This document shows positions 1 through 6,222 of a stretch of 12,424 nucleotides of DNA, in pieces. The notes below the pieces were generated by a model. It made no database searches. It saw nothing but the letters and a program-made list of their open reading frames with translations, and was not told where the DNA came from. Position numbers and translations under genes: made by a program. The DNA comes from Synergistales bacterium. Its GTDB lineage: Bacteria; Synergistota; Synergistia; Synergistales; 79-D21. How positions within the stretch are numbered: position 1 is the stretch's first letter; each line of letters begins with the position of its first letter. The stretch is from positions 519,589-532,012 of the forward strand of contig JADLKH010000004.1 in assembly GCA_015657435.1 (NCBI GenBank), given 5' to 3'.

Positions 1-1212
1 CCCCGTGGCGTTGCCCAGCGAAGCCTGCCCGGCCAGCACGGCGTCTCCCGTGATGGCCCCGCCCCAGGTGGCCCAGTCGATCCCCGCGTTGTTGAGCTTC
101 GTCATGTTGACCTCGGCGATGAGACCTCTCAGGAAGACCTGCTTGGACTGGATGTCCAGTTTCTGGATGATCGCCTCGACGTTCCGGGCGGTCGCGTCCT
201 CCGCCACGAAGATCAGGCTGTTCGTGCCGGGGTCCGCAACGACGCTGCTTGGGAGCGCGCCTTTCTGGTCCGGCTGGAGTTTGGCCGCGGTGGAAAGGAT
301 CGTGCTCAGCTTTTCGGCCATCGTCCGGGCATCGGTGTTCTTCAGGGGAACCACGTGGTACTGACCCGCCCGGGCGGGGATGTCCAGTTCGCGGATGATC
401 TTCATCGCTTCGCCGAAAACGCGTTTTTCCCCCAGGAGGACCAGCTTGCGCGAGGCATCGTCGGGAATGGCGAGCAGGCCGGCCAGGGGAGAACTCGGGT
501 CCTTCGCCATCGCCGTCAGCTGGCCTGCCAGGGCGGACGGCGTCGTGTTCCGTATGTCGACGGCCTTGCTGTTCTTGAGGCTGTCCGCCGCGTCAAGGGC
601 GTTGATGACCCCCAGAGCTTTCTGGATCGCCGTCGCCTTACCCATGAGGAGGATCTTCGCGCCGCTGGCCATGGGGGCGACCCCCACTTCGCCGCTCATC
701 GCGGCCTTCAGTCCGTCGGCCACGAACGGCGCCGAAACGTAATCCAGCGGAACGATCTGAGTGACGAAGCTCTCGCCGAATCCCGGGCCGACCCGTCCCT
801 TGCGGACAGCGTAATCGGTGCTCTGCCCCTTGGAGGCCGGAACCACCTTGCTGTAGGTTCCCGTCCTCTGGAGCGAAAGCCCGTTCATCTCCAGGACGGA
901 GAGCATCGCCTGGCGTGCTTCCCCGAGGCTGAGGGCTCTCGGGGATACAACGGTGACGGTCCCCTTTACGGTCGGGTCGATAAGGATGTTCTCCCGGAGC
1001 ACCTCCGACATGAAGCGGATGAAGGTTCCCAGATCCAGATCCCGGAAGTTGAACTGGACTGACCCCGAAGCCCGCATGGCTCTGGCCGCCTCCACCAGCC
1101 CGGCTTCATCCTGGGGGGTCTCGGCACGGCAGGGTGTTTTGAAGGCGAATCCGACGGTCATGACCGCCAGGATCGTGAGGAATAGGAAGAACCGGAATCT
1201 TGCGTGCAGCAT
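1..1212 (-). CDS. gspD: T2SS secretin GspD, N-terminal 404 residues (partial, runs off left edge)
   Basis: This is the outer-membrane secretin of the type II secretion system, the channel through which folded proteins leave the periplasm. The frame is open from the ATG at 1212 to the window edge. Residues 5-30 look like a signal peptide (basic start, hydrophobic core, cut near CRA|ETP). Residues about 50-128 form the N0 domain (VQFNFRDLDL, then VTVVSP). N1-N3-type repeats follow, for example VVPLKNTDA near 287-295 and the TNSLIF strand near 330-335. The secretin core begins near 358 (QVFLRGLIAEV) and is cut off by the edge. A GGAGGGG Shine-Dalgarno lies just upstream of the ATG. The gene starts 13 nt after the gspI stop and is the last T2SS gene visible. 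The plus-strand reading frames across it are shadows. Confidence 0.93.
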   Translation of the reverse strand, partial: MLHARFRFFLFLTILAVMTVGFAFKTPCRAETPQDEAGLVEAARAMRASGSVQFNFRDLDLGTFIRFMSEVLRENILIDPTVKGTVTVVSPRALSLGEARQAMLSVLEMNGLSLQRTGTYSKVVPASKGQSTDYAVRKGRVGPGFGESFVTQIVPLDYVSAPFVADGLKAAMSGEVGVAPMASGAKILLMGKATAIQKALGVINALDAADSLKNSKAVDIRNTTPSALAGQLTAMAKDPSSPLAGLLAIPDDASRKLVLLGEKRVFGEAMKIIRELDIPARAGQYHVVPLKNTDARTMAEKLSTILSTAAKLQPDQKGALPSSVVADPGTNSLIFVAEDATARNVEAIIQKLDIQSKQVFLRGLIAEVNMTKLNNAGIDWATWGGAITGDAVLAGQASLGNATG

Positions 1213-1225
1213 GGGAACCCCTCCC

Positions 1226-1567
1226 TCAGGGAAGACTCAATTCGATGGAACGGGACTTGGACCTGACCGAAAGGATACGGTACCGGAGGCTCCATCGGTC
1301 GTTCAGGACAGGCCTCGACTGGCTTCGGGTCTCCCAGGAGAGGTCGCCGCTCGATCCGTTGTCCGGTGTCTTTTCGTAGAGCAGGTCAAGGCGCAGGCGG
1401 GAAACTTCCTCGACGAAAAGCCTTTGTTGCCGGGCCTCGGCCAGGGCCCGTTCCGACTGGATGATCAGCCTCAGGGATCCGGCTCCGGCAAGGCCCATGA
1501 TCGCCACGGCCACCAAAACCTCCAGAAGGGTGAATCCCGCCGATCGGAATTCCGGTCTTCCCATCAT
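1226..1567 (-). CDS. gspI: T2SS minor pseudopilin GspI
   Basis: A 113-residue minor pseudopilin. It carries a class III prepilin leader cut by the prepilin peptidase at SAG|FTLLEVLVAVAIMG (Gly11 at -1, Phe12 at +1, Glu16 at +5), followed by one N-terminal hydrophobic helix. The length, the short globular part and the WETRS...WSLRYRI pattern match GspI better than GspH or GspG. With GspJ and GspK it should form the tip of the pseudopilus. The start ATG overlaps the gspC stop in an ATGA junction, so the two are translationally coupled. A second ATG follows immediately. GspI usually sits with H, J and K; here it is between gspC and gspD, away from J and K. A different minor pseudopilin type is possible but less likely. 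Confidence 0.8.
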   Translation of the reverse strand: MMGRPEFRSAGFTLLEVLVAVAIMGLAGAGSLRLIIQSERALAEARQQRLFVEEVSRLRLDLLYEKTPDNGSSGDLSWETRSQSRPVLNDRWSLRYRILSVRSKSRSIELSLP

Positions 1568-2445
1568 TTTACCGAGTAGGCGACCTGGGAATCCGCTCCG
1601 TCACGCAAGAAGGAAACGACGAACCGATCGCTGTTCAGCAGTGAATTCATGGCGTTGACGATATCCGCTGTCGTCCGGATGGGGATGTCGTTCAGGGAGT
1701 GGATGACGTCCCCGGACCGGACCCCCATGGCGAAAAGCAGGCTGTCCCTGTGCAGCCACTGAGCCTCGATGCCCTGGGAGGAGCCGTCTTCGCCCATTTT
1801 CGGGCGCAGACGGACCCGGTTCAGTTCCTGATAGGGATCCATCAGCAGCTTGTTGATCACGTTCCTCTCGATCGTTCCGTCCTGGCCGCCGGAAGGGGGA
1901 GAGATCCCGCTTTTCGGGTCGAAGGCGGCCTTCGGTTCGCGCCGCGAGGGGAAAGAGGGCGCCGGGGCGAAGGCGGGTGCGGCTCCGCCGACTCCCGCGT
2001 AAAGCACGTCGAGCGTGCGCGTCCGGGTTCCCGCAACGAGGAAAACGCGGGTTCCCTCGACTTTCCTGAGCGTTTCGCCTCCGAGTTTCTGACCGACCAG
2101 GACCGCACGGAAAGTTCCGTTCAGCCCGAAGAGGGCGCCCAGCGGGGGAAAGGTTCCGAGCAGTCGCGTTTCCGTGGACGCGTTTCCCGCCGGGTTAAGG
2201 TCTCCTTCCAGCGAGAAGAGGTTTCCGCGGGAAAAGGACTCGAGATCCCGGTCGGCGGCCGTCGCCGGCTCGAAACGGAGGGACGCCGGAGCGGGGAGGG
2301 CCGCCTGATCGAGGCGCCGGCTTTGGATGCGTGCGTCCAAAACCAGCCCAAGAAGACGGGCGGCAACAACGCCGCAGAAGAAGGTGATGAGGAGGCCAGA
2401 CAGGATTTTCCAGGGGAAGGTCCGGTTCGGCATGGACAGTTTCAT
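1564..2445 (-). CDS. gspC: T2SS inner-membrane clamp protein GspC with C-terminal PDZ domain
   Basis: GspC links the inner-membrane platform to the secretin and takes part in cargo selection. The 293-residue protein has a short cytoplasmic start and one membrane helix at about 13-36. An HR-like domain lies at about 70-150 (FSRGNLFSL, then ETRLLGTF and GTRVFLVAGT), followed by a Pro/Ala-rich linker. A PDZ domain spans about 192-293, with ERNVINKLL, the GVRSGDVIHSLNDIPI binding loop and FVVSFLRDG. I chose the ATG at 2445 over the one at 2463. It forms an ATGA overlap with the gspN stop, as at the neighbouring junctions, and a GGAGGTG Shine-Dalgarno lies 9 nt upstream. The gene is followed by gspI with the same overlap. 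Confidence 0.9.
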   Translation of the reverse strand: MKLSMPNRTFPWKILSGLLITFFCGVVAARLLGLVLDARIQSRRLDQAALPAPASLRFEPATAADRDLESFSRGNLFSLEGDLNPAGNASTETRLLGTFPPLGALFGLNGTFRAVLVGQKLGGETLRKVEGTRVFLVAGTRTRTLDVLYAGVGGAAPAFAPAPSFPSRREPKAAFDPKSGISPPSGGQDGTIERNVINKLLMDPYQELNRVRLRPKMGEDGSSQGIEAQWLHRDSLLFAMGVRSGDVIHSLNDIPIRTTADIVNAMNSLLNSDRFVVSFLRDGADSQVAYSVK

Positions 2446-3040
2446 GGACGTTTCCACCTCCACTGTCCTTTGCCCTCCGGCCTCAGTCCCTCGGAAAGCC
2501 CGAGCAGGTTGAGGCTTGCAGAGAGCGACTCGGGGGCCCTGATCGCCAGGTCGACGACCGAAAGCCGCCGGGTCTCGGGCGACCAGGCGAGCTTCCCGGA
2601 AACGGCCAGGTCCCCTTCGACGAGGATCGGGTCGAACCGGGTTTCCGTCCTGCCGAGCGACAGGTTTCCCCTCATCCCGAGAGCTTCAGCGGGCTGTTTC
2701 CCGGAACCGTCAGGGTCGCGGCGGGGCTGTCGATTTCCAGCGTGGGGGAGAGAGTGAATAGCGAAGCCGCGGTCTTGAGTTCCAGGTTGACCGTGGGAGC
2801 CTTGAGGGCGCCGAGCAGGCTCGTTGCGGCAAGATCCCGGATCTCCACCCGGGGAGGCAGGTGAGAGAGGATCGCCGCAGACCCGTAATCGAGCTTCATC
2901 CCCATCGTGGAGGCTTTGCGGGAGGCTTCGGCCAATACGGTTTCCGCCAGGCGGTCCCAGGGGCATGCCCAGACCAGGCCCAGAAGAAAGGCGCTAGCGA
3001 AGGCAACGGCTCTCGTCAGGCTTTTCGGAGGCGTTTTCAT
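2442..3040 (-). CDS. gspN: T2SS GspN, apparently split by a one-base deletion
   Basis: GspN is an inner-membrane/periplasmic T2SS component of uncertain role, found in a subset of systems. From the ATG at 3040 (ATGA overlap with the gspM stop) the frame gives 122 residues. There is a hydrophobic segment at about 10-26, then a beta-rich periplasmic part (LDYGSAAILSHLPPRVEIRDL). It stops at 2672-2674 (PLKLSG*). The next frame takes over at once with MRGNLSLGRTETRF and continues for 77 residues to a TGA at 2442-2444 that overlaps the gspC start. Restoring one base near 2676-2678 gives an exact 600-nt frame of 199 residues. I read this as one gene with an indel, most likely a sequence error. Real truncation is possible. 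The GspN name rests on position and general fold pattern, with low sequence certainty. Confidence 0.72.
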
Positions 3041-3555
3041 GGCTGTCCTCCCAGAAGGAGGCTGAGGGAAAGCTTTCTCTTCCCGTCGACCGGCAAGGCC
3101 CGGATTTCTGCGGCCGTGACGGAAAGGCGGATCCTTTTCAGTTCGCGGACAAGCGCGAGCATTTCATTCTGGTCCAGGCCCTCGAGGCCCAGGGAAATCC
3201 CGCGGTTCGAGCTTGATAGGTTTTTCAGCCGGTTTTTCATCTTCAACCGATCGACGGTCTCCGAGGCGGCCGTTAAGGGGTCCGCTGTCGTTTGCGCCGA
3301 GCCGCCTCCCTGTCGTTGGGAAAGGGGAATGGTCCTGTAGGCCTGGGCGATTTCGGTCAATCCGGCGAATCGCGAGGCCTGAAGCGGGATGCGGGCGGAC
3401 AGGTCGATCGCGCTGAAATGGAGAAAAAGGCCGATTCCCCAGAGGAGAGGGACCATGGCCGTCATCAGAAGAATCTTTCGGCCTTCGGGAGTTCCCCGGT
3501 TTTCCAGGAACCATTCCCGAACCTGAAGGGCGATGTCTTTCCAGCGGGTCGTCAT
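3037..3555 (-). CDS. gspM: T2SS inner-membrane protein GspM
   Basis: A 172-residue bitopic protein of the T2SS inner-membrane platform, expected to dimerise with GspL. It has a short cytoplasmic N-terminus (MTTRWKDIALQVREW), one membrane helix at about 29-49 (LLMTAMVPLLWGIGLFLHF), then a periplasmic helix rich in Gln/Ser and a ferredoxin-like alpha/beta part ending in KLSLSLLLGG. The start at 3555 was chosen because it is the first ATG before the membrane helix, and because the gspL stop would overlap it (ATGA) if one base were restored. The open frame extends upstream to 3726, but that part lies inside gspL. The stop overlaps gspN by ATGA. Confidence 0.85.
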   Translation of the reverse strand: MTTRWKDIALQVREWFLENRGTPEGRKILLMTAMVPLLWGIGLFLHFSAIDLSARIPLQASRFAGLTEIAQAYRTIPLSQRQGGGSAQTTADPLTAASETVDRLKMKNRLKNLSSSNRGISLGLEGLDQNEMLALVRELKRIRLSVTAAEIRALPVDGKRKLSLSLLLGGQP

Positions 3556-4627
3556 CGGCCATCCCCCTGACCGTGACCTTGAACCGAAACTGGCCTCCGG
3601 GCAGCTGCTGCAGGTCTTCCAGGGAGGATTCTTCGGCTTCCAGCGCGTGCTGGAAGGCCCGGATGGCCTCCACGGAAGGTCCTTTGCCGGTGATTTCCGT
3701 TTGCCTTTCGGAGAAACGGAGAGCATCGAGCACGATTCCCGAACCGGCGTTCTGCCCTGCCCTCCCCAGCATGGCCAGGGCGCCTGCCAGGCTTTTCGTT
3801 TCGTCCGTTCCCAGGGCTGCGGCCAGGCGCGCTTTCGCCTGGCTCAGCGGGTCCCGGATCGGCCCCGATGGGTCGAAAACCTCCCGGTAAAGGCGGACCG
3901 ACGCCTCCTCGTAACCGGCAAGCCGGGTTTTGGCCGAAAGAAGGGCGATTCCGGCAGAGGCGTCGAAAAGAAGGCCGAGGACCAGGAGTGCGGAAAGCAC
4001 GGGTTTCAGGATCGAGGAGAAGCTTTCAAGCCGGAGGGCCGACTCCCTCTGCCCGGAGGATAGATCGAGCGCGGCGAGGGCCGGGAAGGCGGCCCAGGTC
4101 CGGCGGGCTTCGGCTTCCAGTTGTTCCGCGGCTTCCGGGTTCCCCCGGCTGTCCAGCAGGAGGACATCGGTTTCCGTCCCCGAAGAGCGTCGGATCCACT
4201 CGACGACTTCCTGGGGTTCCCCTTCCGAACGGGGCGACCAGCGGTAGAGGACGGGGATTCCGTCGCGCCAGAGGACGCAGGCCACGTTCTCCTCATCGGC
4301 CCAGACGCCAAGCCCGGTCCCCGTGTCCGGGGCAAGGGCGAGGGGGGCGGGGAACAGCCGGCTTTTTCCCGCAGGTTCTTCGTCGGGTTCGGCCGTTTTG
4401 GAAAAAACCAGAGCGAAGCCTCTGGAATGATCCCTGTCGCGATGGAGGACCACCGGGTGAAGGCGCGACCGAGCGTCCGCCTCTCCCATCAGGGCGGACA
4501 GCTGCAGCGAGAGGGCCTGCCGGATTCGGGCGGGATCACTGAAGGGAAAAGAGAACGGGTGAAAGGACAATTCCCGCGGAGTGACGAAACGGCAAGGCCG
4601 GTTTTCTCCCGGCCAGACGGGTTTCAT
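3552..4627 (-). CDS. gspL: T2SS inner-membrane protein GspL, with apparent one-base deletion at its 3' end
   Basis: GspL couples the cytoplasmic ATPase GspE to the pseudopilus machinery through GspM. A cytoplasmic actin-like domain fills residues 1 to about 205. One membrane helix lies at about 208-231 (LKPVLSALLVLGLLFDASAG), followed by a periplasmic part. It ends in a ferredoxin-like fold with GGQFRFKVTVRG. As given, the frame does not stop there but runs on to 3164 through gspM, adding about 130 Arg/Pro-rich residues of shadow-like composition. One extra G in the G5 run (minus strand; C5 at 3563-3567) would give a TGA at 3552-3554 overlapping the gspM ATG, and a 358-residue protein of normal length. 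I annotate that version. A TAGGAG Shine-Dalgarno precedes the ATG, 6 nt after the gspK stop. Confidence 0.82.
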
Positions 4628-4633
4628 GGTCTC

Positions 4634-5563
4634 CTACATCTCCTTCCAGGCGACGACCGTGCATCGTCCCGATCGCTTCAGGAGCACGGCTTCGAAACGA
4701 CGCACGAGATTCCCCTTGCGTACCTCGATGTCCGCCAGAAAATGCGAGCTCGTGAAGGACAAAAGCCCCGACACCCTGGGCTGGAGGCCCTGCGGAAAAC
4801 CCGGCAAGCCGGCGAGGTCACCCCATCCGGAGAGCGGTTCCTTGCGCCGCTTTTCGACGATCTCGCGAACCACTGCGGGGGTGAGGGTTTCGTCGAGCAG
4901 CTCCAGAACCTCCGGAACGGCGACGTTCACGTTGATTTTGCCGTCGCTGCGGACCGTTAAAAAACGCTCAAGGCCCACGGGGTATTTCTCATTGTTTCCG
5001 GTAAGAAGGTTTTCGTCAATGCCGGGGAAAAGCCGGATCTCATCAATCGCGGCGGGCGGGCGGTTAATGAAGGAGTCCTCTTCCGTCCCCCCCGCGCGGG
5101 GCGTCCGGTCGGCATCCAGGAAATCCAGCAACCCGGCGGCCAGTTCCGGTCTGCGGACTTTTTCCCATAGCCGTTCCCAGGGTTTCTCCAGCTCTGTCCG
5201 CAGGGTGCTTCCGTCGGGCAGGAAAAGGGCGTTGACCGGAAGGGCGCCGTTTTGAGGGGTCAGCCGGACGACCACGGAAAAGTCTTCTCCGATGGGGAGG
5301 GGCCAGGCCCCGAACCAGGGTTCCAAAAGCGAATCGGCGTCGTTCGTGTCCAGGACGAGTCCCCTTTGGATCTCGTGAACGGCCGTTTCTGCCAGGCTGC
5401 GGGCCTGGAGGGAAAACGCGAGCGCCGAAGCCTTCCTGAGCTCCATCCTCGCGAACCAGGCGAAGGCAAGGGCTCCGGTCACGAGGAGCGTCACGGACAA
5501 TAGAACGGCGACAAGGACGAATCCCGGCCTTTTGGATCTAGAAGGCTGCGAGGGTGTCCACAT
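4634..5563 (-). CDS. gspK: T2SS minor pseudopilin GspK
   Basis: GspK is the large minor pseudopilin at the pseudopilus tip, which starts assembly with GspI and GspJ. This 309-residue protein has a prepilin leader cut at KRPG|FVLVAVLLSV (Gly14|Phe15). It has Ala rather than Glu at +5, as expected for GspK, which lacks the Glu of other pseudopilins. The family segments LLDFLDADRTPRAGGTEED and INVNVAVPEVL are clear, as is the helical inserted domain typical of GspK. I start it at the ATG at 5563 (MWTPSQPS), which gives a short basic leader and overlaps the end of gspJ by 26 nt. The longer frame to 5815 lies inside gspJ. A GGGGA about 12 nt upstream could serve as the ribosome site. Confidence 0.9.
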   Translation of the reverse strand: MWTPSQPSRSKRPGFVLVAVLLSVTLLVTGALAFAWFARMELRKASALAFSLQARSLAETAVHEIQRGLVLDTNDADSLLEPWFGAWPLPIGEDFSVVVRLTPQNGALPVNALFLPDGSTLRTELEKPWERLWEKVRRPELAAGLLDFLDADRTPRAGGTEEDSFINRPPAAIDEIRLFPGIDENLLTGNNEKYPVGLERFLTVRSDGKINVNVAVPEVLELLDETLTPAVVREIVEKRRKEPLSGWGDLAGLPGFPQGLQPRVSGLLSFTSSHFLADIEVRKGNLVRRFEAVLLKRSGRCTVVAWKEM

Positions 5564-6152
5564 GGACCACGCTTTTCCCCTTTCGCCCGAGCTCGATGGA
5601 GATGCCTGCGGGGAGAACTCCGGAATAATCCTCCACCCACTCCCGGCCGTCGAAGACCCGGACGGCGAAACGGTCGGCGTTTTTGACCAGCAGGGTCCCC
5701 CCTGCCGGATCAAGCCGCTCCGCGAGGACCTCCTCCGGCCGCATTCCCGGAAGCGTCCAGCGGTAAAGTCCCGGCCTGACCGCTTCCCTGAAGGGGCCCG
5801 GCTCGAGAACCGCAAAAGCTTCCGTCGCCGCCGGCTGCCCGCGGGTCAGGGGCGCCCCGGTCCACAGAAGCAGGACATCGAGCCTCCGGTCTCCGGGGAG
5901 GCTGCGGCGGATGGACCGTAATGGGGTTTCCCCGCCCTGCGGGAGGGTTTGCCTGCAATCCGAGGCGATGGAGCGGGCCGCCGCCGAAAGGACGGTTTCC
6001 GCGGCGTAGTCGTTCTGGACGGCTTCGAGACGGATGACAAGAGCCACAAGCGGACCGACGGCGATCGTGGCTACAAGGCCGATCAGGCCGATGGCCACGA
6101 GGACCTCGATCAGGGTGAAGGCCGGATTGCCGCAGCGACGTTGCGTTCTCAT
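5538..6152 (-). CDS. gspJ: T2SS minor pseudopilin GspJ
   Basis: A 204-residue minor pseudopilin with the N-terminal helix FTLIEVLVAIGLIGL, Glu16 at +5, and a globular part with late strands and the motif GREWVEDYSG. Length and position directly before gspK fit GspJ. The leader is MRTQRRCGNPA|F: the residue before the cut is Ala instead of the usual Gly, which prepilin peptidases accept less well. It is the first T2SS gene in this stretch and starts only about 33 nt past the subtilase terminator. The start (ATG at 6152) has a poor Shine-Dalgarno. The only -10-like box (TAAAAT, minus strand, 6159-6164) is so close that the transcript would be nearly leaderless. Expression by read-through from the subtilase gene is an alternative. 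Confidence 0.85.
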   Translation of the reverse strand: MRTQRRCGNPAFTLIEVLVAIGLIGLVATIAVGPLVALVIRLEAVQNDYAAETVLSAAARSIASDCRQTLPQGGETPLRSIRRSLPGDRRLDVLLLWTGAPLTRGQPAATEAFAVLEPGPFREAVRPGLYRWTLPGMRPEEVLAERLDPAGGTLLVKNADRFAVRVFDGREWVEDYSGVLPAGISIELGRKGKSVVHVDTLAAF

Positions 6153-6184
6153 GAACCCATTTTACCGCGCATGTCCGTTCAGGG

Positions 6185-6217
6185 AAAAAGGGGGGCGGGA
6201 AGTGGTTCCCGCCCCCC
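6185..6217 (-). terminator. Rho-independent terminator after the subtilase gene
   Basis: A perfect 12-bp stem (6190-6201 with 6206-6217, arm GGGGGGCGGGAA on the plus strand) closes a 4-nt loop. On the minus strand it is followed by five T (6185-6189). It starts 5 nt after the subtilase stop, and separates that gene from gspJ. Confidence 0.9.
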
Positions 6218-6222
6218 TCCGG

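Noticed and set aside
355..1062. Plus-strand frames opposite gspD
   Set aside because: gspD is a clear secretin over this whole stretch. The plus-strand frames have no recognisable domain.
3164..3551. The 3' extension of the gspL frame as real coding sequence
   Set aside because: It overlaps gspM entirely, has shadow-like composition, and disappears if one G is restored.
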